From positions 1-43,542 of the forward strand of contig DLHP01000014.1 of NCBI GenBank assembly GCA_002483285.1: DNA of 43,542 bases, given 5' to 3'. This stretch comes from Flavobacterium sp. UBA7665 (lineage in GTDB: Bacteria; Bacteroidota; Bacteroidia; Flavobacteriales; Flavobacteriaceae). Position 1 is the stretch's first letter, and the number at the start of each line of letters is the position of its first letter. A program made the translations under genes and the position numbers. Below are positions 16,203-24,901 of this stretch, piece by piece. The notes beneath the pieces are model-generated. The model was given only the letters and a program-made list of their open reading frames with translations, did not search any database and was not told the DNA's origin.

Positions 16203-18811
16203 TATTCTTTGATGATTTTCTCGGTTTTCACGCCTTTCCCGGTGTGGATTTTTACGAAATAAACGCCGGTGGCATGGCCACTCATATCAAAAGTCACATT
16301 GACATTATTCGTGGTTGCCGTACGGATCAGCCTGCCTTGCAAATCGAAAAGCTGTACCGAGTGAATATTGTCCTTGGCGCTGATCTGCAATTTGTTTTGT
16401 ACAGGATTCGGGTACACCGAAACGGTTTTGTCCTCAAAATTATTTTTCCCCAATAATGCGACGGTTGTGGTTGCCGGTGCTGTAGTAATCGGGAAATTGT
16501 AATCGAAATAAATGTCGGCGATGTTGCTCACTTCATTCCCCAACACGAGGTTTTCTTTGGTTTTGATTTTGAACGCAACGTAACCGTGGCTTGCTGGTTC
16601 GTCTTCACTTTCTGTTGGCAGGTTGATGCCTTCAAAAATAAATTCTACTTTATTGCCCGAAATTCTGGTTTGGTGCGGATGGGAACTCGATACAAGCTCG
16701 AGTGAACTGATCTCGTATTTTTCGGTGTCGATTATATCTTTTACCACAATATTTTCGGCGGGTGCCGTACCCGAATTCTGGAAACGGATCAGGTAGTGGA
16801 GGTATTTGCCTACTTGCTCGGGCGTCATCGTATCGCCTTCAAGACAGGTTTTGTCATTCGGGTCGAACGATCCGCGAACCACTTCGTTCAAAATAAAACT
16901 GTTGTCGGCGATTGTTTCATCACCCGAAACAGGATTGATCGAGGCACTGAAATTCAAAATATCGCCGATGTTCACCGAAGGCGTTTCCTGCGGCGAGTTG
17001 ACATTCAAGGAAACATAAACCGAGCGGCTTTCAAAAGGCAACAGGTCGCTGTAAGCCCAGCTTAAATTATTCAGGGATTGGCTTGCTGCCGGTGCCGTTG
17101 AAACGACATCGAGAACCGTATCGTCAAAAGTAAAATTGATGTCACCCGAAAGGGTTTGGCTTCCTTTGTTTTTAAAGACCAATCTGTAATCCGTATCAAA
17201 ACCAGGACGCGCGACACGTGTGGGGACAATCGTAATTTCAACATCATTGTGGATGCCATTCCTGGTAATGCAGAAATCCTGGGTTTGGGTTAAACTGTCC
17301 ATGGTTGGAAAATTGACCAAAGCCGAAGCAGGCGAAACCGTAAAATATGGATTTTCAAAATCGGGTGAAACCGTAAAGTTTCCGGCTGCGGTGTAAAACG
17401 CATAATCGCCCGTAGCATTGGCGAAAGTAACACCGTTACCGGTATTGCTGGTGATTTTCATTTTGCTGTTGAGTGACAAAACATCGCCGGCGTCACAACC
17501 ATTGTCGTTGAGGTCAAACGTAAGCTTCCCTGAAATGGTGTTGTAAGCACCGCCCGGAGTGAACGAGCAATACGAACTAACCTGTGCATCAGTTACGTAA
17601 TGGCTGAGTCTGTAGAAGTTCATTTCGTCGGCGCAGATGTAACGCAAATTCGGGCAATTCTCTACGCTAAAGATATTGCCGAAAGGAAACGTCATGTTCG
17701 CGCCGTTCTTGACATTGAGGTAAGTAAGGTTCGGGTTGTCCGACAGGATCATTTCTTCCCAATACGGCCATTGGCTGTAGCTCAGGTCGAGTTCGGTGAA
17801 TAAGTTGCCATTGGCGCCGATCCACCCTAACTGGAGCAAGTGCGACGCGTCGAGTGCAGTCAATTGGTTTGATCCGCAATACAGCATCCTGATATGCTCT
17901 CCGTTGGAAAGGTCAAGATCCGTTAACTGGTTGTTATAACAATGCAAATACTCAAGCAGTGGCGAATGCGTGACATCAAGATTCGTCAATTGGTTGTCAC
18001 CGCAATTCAACGAGGTGAGCTGCGTGAGGTTTGAAATCTCAAGCGAAGTGAACAGGTTGTTGTTGCATTCAAGTCCGGTCAGTAGGTTGTTATGCGACAA
18101 ATCCAAAGATGTTAGCTGGTTGTCGTAACAAGACAAGCCTTTTAGATTTACCAAGTCGCTTAAATCGAGACTCGTTAAACCAAATTCGCTAACCGTAAGC
18201 GATTCAAGGTTGGTCAGTCCGCTGACGTTAACGGTTGTCAGTGATGCGTCTGGCCCGGCGGTGGTGTATATACTTTTTAAATTCGAGAGATTTGATAAAT
18301 CAAGCGAAGGAAAACTGCTTTCCCAAAAACTGAAATCCTCCAAAGCGCTAAGGCCTGAAAAATCGGTTTCGGGGAAATTAACAAACGCAGCATTGATGTT
18401 ATTTAAATTGGTCAGTCCCGAGAGATTGACTGCAGCTGCAGATCCGGTATGAAGCGCAAGGGTCTTCAACCATGGCACGCCGCTAAGGTCAAGGTTTGAA
18501 AAATTAAAATAGACAAAATAAAGGAATTCAAGATTGGTAAAGTTTTCGAGCCCTGCCAAATCGAAATCGTCAATCATGTCAAATTCGAGCACCTTAACCG
18601 CCTGGGCTTCGCTAAGCTGGATTTCACCATCGTTGTTGGTATCAACGTCGCCGTTGATATGAAAAACACCGGAACCTCCAGTCCAATTGGTGTCGGTGCA
18701 ATGGGTGTTGACCAGCAGGTTTTTAAAATAAGGGTCGGGAATGTTTACAATCTGTGCATTCGATGTCAAAGCGCAGCAAACCAGCAGCAAAACGGCGTAA
18801 AGATTTTTCAT
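16202..18811 (-). CDS. Secreted leucine-rich-repeat protein with T9SS sorting domain (LRR paralogue 1)
   Basis: This 869-residue protein has, in order: a signal peptide (MKNLYAVLLLVCCALTSNAQ); IVNIPDPYF; an EF-hand-like calcium loop DTNNDGEIQLSEA (about 57-69); around 14 leucine-rich repeats of about 21 residues (about 75-400; pattern LTSLDLSxNxxLxxLxCxxN); a prealbumin-like beta domain after PGGAYNTISG; beta domains containing FDPNDKTCLEG and YLHYLIRFQNSGTA (DUF11/DUF7619-like, about 655-775); and the type A sorting domain (VSVYPNPVQNKLQI, GVYFVKIHTGKG). T9SS cargo destined for the cell surface. First of three tandem paralogues, and nearly identical to the next one in the 3' part. The stop codon overlaps the cupin start. 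The ligand is unknown. Confidence 0.88.
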   Translation of the reverse strand: MKNLYAVLLLVCCALTSNAQIVNIPDPYFKNLLVNTHCTDTNWTGGSGVFHINGDVDTNNDGEIQLSEAQAVKVLEFDMIDDFDLAGLENFTNLEFLYFVYFNFSNLDLSGVPWLKTLALHTGSAAAVNLSGLTNLNNINAAFVNFPETDFSGLSALEDFSFWESSFPSLDLSNLSNLKSIYTTAGPDASLTTVNVSGLTNLESLTVSEFGLTSLDLSDLVNLKGLSCYDNQLTSLDLSHNNLLTGLECNNNLFTSLEISNLTQLTSLNCGDNQLTNLDVTHSPLLEYLHCYNNQLTDLDLSNGEHIRMLYCGSNQLTALDASHLLQLGWIGANGNLFTELDLSYSQWPYWEEMILSDNPNLTYLNVKNGANMTFPFGNIFSVENCPNLRYICADEMNFYRLSHYVTDAQVSSYCSFTPGGAYNTISGKLTFDLNDNGCDAGDVLSLNSKMKITSNTGNGVTFANATGDYAFYTAAGNFTVSPDFENPYFTVSPASALVNFPTMDSLTQTQDFCITRNGIHNDVEITIVPTRVARPGFDTDYRLVFKNKGSQTLSGDINFTFDDTVLDVVSTAPAASQSLNNLSWAYSDLLPFESRSVYVSLNVNSPQETPSVNIGDILNFSASINPVSGDETIADNSFILNEVVRGSFDPNDKTCLEGDTMTPEQVGKYLHYLIRFQNSGTAPAENIVVKDIIDTEKYEISSLELVSSSHPHQTRISGNKVEFIFEGINLPTESEDEPASHGYVAFKIKTKENLVLGNEVSNIADIYFDYNFPITTAPATTTVALLGKNNFEDKTVSVYPNPVQNKLQISAKDNIHSVQLFDLQGRLIRTATTNNVNVTFDMSGHATGVYFVKIHTGKGVKTEKIIKE

Positions 18812-18932
18812 GGTGATGAATTTAGGTTAAAGGTAAAAGAACGCACTTGCCAATCAGTACGTTGGGCCCAAAACTCGATGAGATTACAAAAAAACCGACG
18901 AAAGGATTTGCAAAGCGCGGCATCGCCTCATA

Positions 18933-18975
18933 AAAAAATCCGCATATGGTTTATTACGCCACAAGCGGATTTTTT
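18933..18975 (-). terminator. Terminator between LRR paralogues 2 and 1
   Basis: AAAAAATCCGC (18933-18943) pairs perfectly with GCGGATTTTTT (18965-18975) over 11 bases with a 21-base loop. It lies just after the stop of the minus-strand gene at 18994-21558, so the LRR genes are probably separate transcription units. Confidence 0.8.
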
Positions 18976-18993
18976 GAACCGTAAAAGCGCCGC

Positions 18994-21558
18994 TTATTTT
19001 TTGATGACCTTTTCTACCTTAACACCTTTTTCGGTATACACTTTCACGAAATAAACCCCGCTGGCATTGCCACCCAAATTGAAATTCACATTGCTGTTGT
19101 TTTCGGTTGTAGTTTGCAACAACCGGCCCTGAATATCGAAAAGCTGGATTGAAGTGATGTTGTCTTTCGCCGTAATGGCAATCCTGTCATTGGTAGGATT
19201 CGGATAGATTGAAACCGTTTTATCCTCAAAATTATTTTTACCCAATAACGCGACGGTTGTAGTTGCCGGTTCTGTTGTAATCGGGAAATTATAATCGAAA
19301 TAAATGTCGGCGATGTTGCTCACTTCATTGCCTAACACGAGGTTTTCTTTGGTTTTGATTTTGAAAACCACGTAACCGTGGCTTGCTGGTTCATCGTCAA
19401 TTTCGGCAGGCAGGTGGATGCTTTCAAAAATGAATTCTACTTTATTGCCCGAAATTCTGGTTTGGTGCGGATGGGAACTCGACACAAACTCTAGTGAACT
19501 GACATCGTATTTTTCGGTGTCGATTACATCTTTTACCACAATATTTTCGGCGGCTGCCGTACCCGAATTCTGGAAACGGATGAGGTAGTGGAGGTATTTG
19601 CCCACTTGTTCTGGCGTCATGGTGTTGCCTTCGAGGCAGGTTTTGTCGTTAGGGTCAAAAGAACCTACAACCGTTTGGTCTAATATGAAATGGTTGTTTC
19701 CGCCCGGAATAATAGGTAAAATAGTCGCTTCGGAATGCAAAATGTCACCGTTGTTGACTGCCGGGATTTCCATGGGTGAATTGACGTTCAGCTTCACGGC
19801 AATCGTTCGGCTTTCAGAAGGCAAAAGGTTGGTGTAATTCCAGCTTAAATTCCCGGTAGATTGGTTGTCGGCAGGTGGATTGGCGCTGACCAAATCGGTT
19901 AAGTTGTCATCGTAGGCAAATGAAACCGTGCCCGACAGCACTTGGTTGCCTTTGTTGTGGTAAACGATTTCATAAAGGGCGTCGAATCCGGGTCTTGCAT
20001 TGGTCAGCGGGACAATGGTGACTTCCAGATCGGCAATGTTGCCTATAGCGGCTGTGCAGAAATCGCGTGTTTCTGCGTGGTTGAGATTGTCGGTAAAATT
20101 AACGTCGGCAGTTGCGGGAACCATGCTCAATAACGCGCCTGGTATTTCGGGCATTACGGTAAAATCTCCGGCTGCGGTGTAAAACGTGTATTGGCCGTTG
20201 TTGTTGGTAAAGACCGACTGGGTGTGCGTTCCGTCATTGAGGTTGACTTTGATGTGCGGCATTCCGTAACCGCTGCCGCTGCCACAACCATTTTCGTGAA
20301 AAGCGACGGTTCCGGTTATGGTGTTGTAATTCCCTCCGGGAACGAAATCGCAGTAGGTGTTGAGTTGAATGTTCGTGATGCCATAATTTACTAGTGCTCC
20401 TTCGAAGGGATCCATGTCGGCTTCATCGGCACACAGGTAAACCAGGTTCGGGCAATTGATGTCGTTGATCCACGCATAGTCCTTCTTGCCATTTTTCATG
20501 CTGATCATCGTAAGGTTCGGGTTGTCGCGGATTTCATAAATTGGAATATCGCCGGGAATCACTTCGGTTTGTCCGCTAAAATCGATAGCCGTGAATAAGT
20601 TATTGGTTAAATGAATCCTGTAGAGTTTGTGCAGGTTGGTTAAATCGATCGAGGTCAGCTGATTGTAATCGCAATACAGCGATCCCAAATTGACATTGTT
20701 GGAAAGATTGAGCGATGTTAATTCGTTATACCAGCAGCTTAGTGATTCCAGTTCTGGATTGTTGGTAACGTCTAGCGAAGTCAAGTGACTATTGCCACAG
20801 CTAAGGGTTTTTAGATGGGTCAGGTGCGAAATATTCAGGCTGCCAAGGTTGCCGTCGGAAATCGCCAAATGCTCAAGCAGGCTATTGTTGGTGAGATCGA
20901 GAGAAGTCAAACCGCCGTTTACGGTTAATCTTCTCAGGTTAACCAAATCGGATAAGTCGATATTGGTCAACATCGAGGTACCATCAATAGTCAAACTTAC
21001 CAGATGGGTCAGGCCGTTTACATTTACAGCCCCGATGTTTGTATTTCGGGAGGAGAAATTCACCATATTTGGTGCGTGTGAAAGATCAATCGATGAAAGC
21101 GACGAATTGTAATACGACATCGTCCTGAGATTTACCGTCTCCTCAAAATGCAAAAACGTCGGATTGGCATAACCCACGCCAATGTGCTCAAGATTCACTA
21201 AACCGGCAACGTCAAGCGTTGGAGAACTTTTATGGTAACTCAGGCTTTTTATTGAAGCCATCCCGCTCAAATCTACCGTAGTGCCGCCAAGTGAACAATA
21301 AGACCCGAAGCTCAAACTTTCAAGATTCACGAACGACTGGATTCCGATCATATTGCCTAAAGTGCACATGCTGAAACTTAGCGAAGTTACCGCTTCGGCC
21401 TCGCTTTGTTGGATTTCACCGTCGCCATTGGTGTCGACGTTTGCCCCACTTGGGTCCAATAACTCGGCTTTAAAAGCTGGGTCGGGTATATTTACAATCT
21501 GTGCATTAACGTTAATCGTGCAAAAAGCGATTGCTAAAAGGGCGTAAAGTTTTTTCAT
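18994..21558 (-). CDS. Secreted leucine-rich-repeat protein with T9SS sorting domain (LRR paralogue 2)
   Basis: This 854-residue protein has the same architecture as its neighbours: signal peptide (MKKLYALLAIAFCTINVNA), IVNIPDPAF, an EF-hand-like loop DTNGDGEIQQSEA (about 42-54), leucine-rich repeats (about 60-385, such as LTSLDVTNNPELESLSC), a PGGNYNTITGTV beta domain, a GSFDPNDKTCLEG region with a YLHYLIRFQNSGTAAAENIVVKD domain, and a type A sorting domain (VSIYPNPTNDRIAI, GVYFVKVYTEKGVK). The repeat region differs strongly from paralogue 1, while the last 250 or so codons are almost the same at DNA level. It is expected to be exported by T9SS; the binding partner is unknown. Confidence 0.88.
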   Translation of the reverse strand: MKKLYALLAIAFCTINVNAQIVNIPDPAFKAELLDPSGANVDTNGDGEIQQSEAEAVTSLSFSMCTLGNMIGIQSFVNLESLSFGSYCSLGGTTVDLSGMASIKSLSYHKSSPTLDVAGLVNLEHIGVGYANPTFLHFEETVNLRTMSYYNSSLSSIDLSHAPNMVNFSSRNTNIGAVNVNGLTHLVSLTIDGTSMLTNIDLSDLVNLRRLTVNGGLTSLDLTNNSLLEHLAISDGNLGSLNISHLTHLKTLSCGNSHLTSLDVTNNPELESLSCWYNELTSLNLSNNVNLGSLYCDYNQLTSIDLTNLHKLYRIHLTNNLFTAIDFSGQTEVIPGDIPIYEIRDNPNLTMISMKNGKKDYAWINDINCPNLVYLCADEADMDPFEGALVNYGITNIQLNTYCDFVPGGNYNTITGTVAFHENGCGSGSGYGMPHIKVNLNDGTHTQSVFTNNNGQYTFYTAAGDFTVMPEIPGALLSMVPATADVNFTDNLNHAETRDFCTAAIGNIADLEVTIVPLTNARPGFDALYEIVYHNKGNQVLSGTVSFAYDDNLTDLVSANPPADNQSTGNLSWNYTNLLPSESRTIAVKLNVNSPMEIPAVNNGDILHSEATILPIIPGGNNHFILDQTVVGSFDPNDKTCLEGNTMTPEQVGKYLHYLIRFQNSGTAAAENIVVKDVIDTEKYDVSSLEFVSSSHPHQTRISGNKVEFIFESIHLPAEIDDEPASHGYVVFKIKTKENLVLGNEVSNIADIYFDYNFPITTEPATTTVALLGKNNFEDKTVSIYPNPTNDRIAITAKDNITSIQLFDIQGRLLQTTTENNSNVNFNLGGNASGVYFVKVYTEKGVKVEKVIKK

Positions 21559-21687
21559 CTTTAAGTATGTTTCCGATAAAGATATAGTGAAGAAACCTTT
21601 CGATCAGCGATTTGAAAGAAAACTCGACAAGGTTTACAAAAACGCCGATGAAAGTATTTCAATCGCAGCGATCCACCCGATAAAAAA

Positions 21688-24411
21688 TTACTTCCTGATG
21701 ATTTTTTCTACCCTGCCTCCTTTTTCGGTATACACTTTCAGGAAATAAACCCCGCTGGCTTGAGTGCCCAGGCTGAAGCTAACGCTGGGTTGGTTTTGGG
21801 TTGAGGTTTGCAGTAATCTGCCCTGCAGGTCAAAAAGCGCCACCGAAGTGATGTTGCCCTTTGCATTGATTGTAACATTGTCAATCGTAGGGTTCGGGAA
21901 AATTGAAATGCTGCTGTCTTCAAAAGTATTGTTGGCTAGAAGCGCCACGGTCGTGACCGCCGGCTCGGTCGTAATCGGGAAATTGTAATCGAAATAAATA
22001 TCGGCGATATTCGAAACCGAATTGCCCAAAACGAGTGTGTTGTTGGTTTTTACTTTGAATGCTACATAGCCGTGGCTCGCCACTTCGTCGGTTATTGCTG
22101 CGGGAAGGTTGATGCCTTCAAAAATGAACTCAACCTTATTGCCCGTAATTCTGGTATTGTGCGGATGCGAACTGCTAATGATGCGAAATGACCCGACCTC
22201 AAATTTTGCGGGGTCGAGCAAATCTTTGACCACTATATTCTCGGCAGCCGCAGTTCCTGAATTTTGGAAACGGATCACATAATGCAAATAGTCGCCAACA
22301 TTTTCGGGAACCATCGTTGTGCCCTCGAGACAGGTTTTGTCATTCGGGTCAAATGAACCGGTAACGATCTGCCGGAGCTCAAAAACATCATCCTCGGGCG
22401 TTTCACTTCCCGCAGCTGGATCTATTGATGCAGTGTAGGTAAGTACATCGTCGAGGTTTACGGCGGGAATTTCCATAGGCGAATTGACGTTCATAGTAAA
22501 GTCGATCTGACGGGTTTCAAAAGGCATGAGGTTGCTGTAGTTCCAGGCCAAAGAATTGACGGTTTGGTTTGAAACCGCCGGATTTGCCGAGACCAAATCC
22601 AAAACCGAATCGTCAAAAAGCAGGGTTACATTTCCCGATTCTATCTGGTTGCCCTTGTTTTTGAATATGATTTTATAATGCGCGTCAAAGCCCGGTCTCG
22701 CATTTTGCAAAGGTACTATGGTAATTTCGGTATCATGGTGGACGCCGATCGGCAAGAGGCAAAAATTTCTGGTTTGTGTATTGTTGTTCGAATTGGTAAA
22801 ATTGACCGTAGCAGAAACTGGTGTCAACTCAAAATACGGATGCTCGAGCTGGGGAGTCACCGTGAAATTTCCGGATTGGGTATAAAAAGAATAATGACCC
22901 GAGGCGTCGGTGAAAGTAACGCCAGTGGTATTGTTGTCATTGATTTTTATCTTAAATCCGTTGTACGGAATGGTGCCCGGAGCGCACTCGTTAATTACAC
23001 CAGAAACCGTATTAAAGGACCCGCCCGGTACAAAGGTACAATAACTGCTTACCGAAGCCTGGCTGTTCCAAACGGCCAATTGGGCAGTAAACGAATTGAT
23101 GTATTGCTCTGCGATACAGATGTGTACAAGCAGTGGACAATTGTCGGCGCGCACGGCATAAACGGGCAAACCATTTTTGAGATTGATATCGATGAGGTTG
23201 GGATTGTTATAGAATTCGAGGTTGAGCGAACTGGGAATATGGCTCAAATCGAGCGATGAAAATAAATTGTCATTAATGAAAAGCGCCCCAAGCTGGTGAA
23301 GGTTGTCACCAAAATTAACCGCTGTGAGCATATTGTGGTGGCATTGCAGCTGCTCAAGCATGAGATTGTGCGAGACATCGAGCGTGGTCAGCTCGTTGTA
23401 ACAGCAGCCAAAACGGCGTAAATTTACCAGCGTTGAAACATCGACGGAAGGTATCGGGTTGGAACTGATTTCAAGCTCGGTGAGGTTAACCAGATTGGAA
23501 ACATCAATTCCGGTTAATAGGTTGTAATGCGCTTTTATAAAGGTAAGTGAAGTAAGATTGTTGACATTTAAGGAGGTCAGTAAATTAAATCCACAATCGA
23601 GTGAGGTGAGTTGGCTCAGGGCAGAAACATCGAGCGTCGTAATTTCATTGGATGCGCAGTTTACAATAGTCAATAATGGATTGGTCAAGGTTAAGGTGTT
23701 GAAATGATTGCTCCACATCTGGAGTTCGGTTAAATTCGGGAGTGCTGAAAACTCAACATTTGACAATTGGTTTTCTGCGCAATTCAACAAATTTAGGTTC
23801 GGAAGATTGGAAAGCGTAAGCGAAGTCAGGTTATTCTCGTCGCATATAAGACGTTGCAGCATCGGAAGATTGCTGATATTGATAGCCGTTAGCCCCGAAA
23901 GGCCGCAGTCAAGGTGTACCAGGTTGTTGAGTCCGGCCAATGAAGGAATGCCCAGTTGCGGGTTGCGGCGGATGATCAGTGCGCCCAGATTGGTCAATGT
24001 GCTCAAATCGAGGCTCGTTAATTCATTGGTGCTGCAATCAATGCTATTGAGTTGTGTGAGTCCGGTGAGGTTGAGGCCCGTTAACCCTATGTCTGCACAT
24101 TCGAGGATTTGAAGGTTTGGCAGAAAACTCAAATCGAGCGTGCCAGACAGGTGAATCCCTGTAATATTCAGTCGGGTGAGGTTGGTAAATGCTTCGAGTC
24201 CGGTTAAGTCGTAGATGTCAGCATAATAAACATCGATTCTTGTGGTGGCAAGGGCTTCGCTAACTTGTATCTCATCGTCATGGTTGGTGTCAATGGTCGG
24301 AAAAAACTGATTGACCAGCCTGTCCTTAAAAACAGGATCCGGAATATTGACAATCTGTGCGCTGGCAGCCAATGCAAATAAAAGAGCGAAGGAGAGGTAA
24401 ATTTTTTTCAT
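21688..24411 (-). CDS. Secreted leucine-rich-repeat protein with T9SS sorting domain (LRR paralogue 3)
   Basis: This 907-residue protein starts with a signal peptide (MKKIYLSFALLFALAASA), followed by IVNIPDPVF and an EF-hand-like loop DTNHDDEIQVSEA in which the usual Gly is Asp. It has the longest repeat region of the three (about 65-430; 17 or so repeats of about 21 residues, for example LTSLTLSNLPNLNLLNCAEN). Next come a PGGSFNTVSGVI beta domain, a GSFDPNDKTCLEG / YLHYVIRFQNSGTAAAENIVVKD domain and a type A sorting domain (ISIFPNPTIDNVTI, GVYFLKVYTEKGGR). It is recognisably more diverged from the other two in the 3' part. Upstream-most member of the tandem array. Surface exposure by T9SS is inferred; the ligand is unknown. 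Confidence 0.88.
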   Translation of the reverse strand: MKKIYLSFALLFALAASAQIVNIPDPVFKDRLVNQFFPTIDTNHDDEIQVSEALATTRIDVYYADIYDLTGLEAFTNLTRLNITGIHLSGTLDLSFLPNLQILECADIGLTGLNLTGLTQLNSIDCSTNELTSLDLSTLTNLGALIIRRNPQLGIPSLAGLNNLVHLDCGLSGLTAINISNLPMLQRLICDENNLTSLTLSNLPNLNLLNCAENQLSNVEFSALPNLTELQMWSNHFNTLTLTNPLLTIVNCASNEITTLDVSALSQLTSLDCGFNLLTSLNVNNLTSLTFIKAHYNLLTGIDVSNLVNLTELEISSNPIPSVDVSTLVNLRRFGCCYNELTTLDVSHNLMLEQLQCHHNMLTAVNFGDNLHQLGALFINDNLFSSLDLSHIPSSLNLEFYNNPNLIDINLKNGLPVYAVRADNCPLLVHICIAEQYINSFTAQLAVWNSQASVSSYCTFVPGGSFNTVSGVINECAPGTIPYNGFKIKINDNNTTGVTFTDASGHYSFYTQSGNFTVTPQLEHPYFELTPVSATVNFTNSNNNTQTRNFCLLPIGVHHDTEITIVPLQNARPGFDAHYKIIFKNKGNQIESGNVTLLFDDSVLDLVSANPAVSNQTVNSLAWNYSNLMPFETRQIDFTMNVNSPMEIPAVNLDDVLTYTASIDPAAGSETPEDDVFELRQIVTGSFDPNDKTCLEGTTMVPENVGDYLHYVIRFQNSGTAAAENIVVKDLLDPAKFEVGSFRIISSSHPHNTRITGNKVEFIFEGINLPAAITDEVASHGYVAFKVKTNNTLVLGNSVSNIADIYFDYNFPITTEPAVTTVALLANNTFEDSSISIFPNPTIDNVTINAKGNITSVALFDLQGRLLQTSTQNQPSVSFSLGTQASGVYFLKVYTEKGGRVEKIIRK

Positions 24412-24532
24412 GTCTGATTGTATTCCGGGACAACAATTTGGTTGTCAGGTTGTAAACGAATATAGCATAATAAGTTGAGAAGGCAAACAATCGCTTAGCA
24501 ATTTGCTTTTATACCAATCTGGACACAAGTTG

Positions 24533-24901
24533 TTACTTCCTGAAAATAAAATACACTGCCAATATGAGAAAACAAAAACCCAACGCATGGTTCCAACGGA
24601 AACTTTCGTTTTTAAAGAAAAGCATAGATAAAATCACAAAAACCACGAGCGTAATTACTTCCTGGATGACCTTGAGCTGCATCAGCGAAAATGGTCCGCC
24701 GTTGCCTTCATAACCGATTTTATTGGCGGGAACCTGAAAGCAGTATTCAAAAAAGGCCAAGCCCCAACTGATCAAGACGATTGTAATCAATCCGGCATTC
24801 TCAAACCATTTGAGTTCCTTGAATTTAAGGTGGCCGTACCATGCCAAAGTCATGAAGACGTTTGACAGCACGAGCAATCCGATAGTGGCAAACGATTTCA
24901 T
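24533..24901 (-). CDS. DUF486 / DMT-superfamily small membrane protein
   Basis: This 122-residue inner-membrane protein has four predicted helices (about 4-22, 36-54, 77-97, 104-120), a Trp/Tyr-rich first loop (AWYGHLKFKE) and the central SWGLAFFEYCFQVPANKIGY signature typical of DUF486, a family related to small drug/metabolite transporters. The substrate is unknown. Its ATG shares one base with the stop codon of the HerA-like ATPase gene (TAATG on the minus strand), so translation is likely coupled, although no functional link is established. Followed by about 120 bases of non-coding DNA before LRR paralogue 3, without a clear terminator. Confidence 0.85.
   Translation of the reverse strand: MKSFATIGLLVLSNVFMTLAWYGHLKFKELKWFENAGLITIVLISWGLAFFEYCFQVPANKIGYEGNGGPFSLMQLKVIQEVITLVVFVILSMLFFKNESFRWNHALGFCFLILAVYFIFRK

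Noticed and set aside
22678..23259. 193-codon plus-strand frame inside LRR paralogue 3
   Set aside because: Antisense to the leucine-rich-repeat coding region; repeated low-complexity composition keeps the opposite strand open.
16202..24411. Regularly spaced short repeats suggestive of a CRISPR-like array
   Set aside because: The periodicity is about 63 bases and in frame, i.e. the coding signature of 21-residue leucine-rich repeats; no identical repeat units or cas genes are present.
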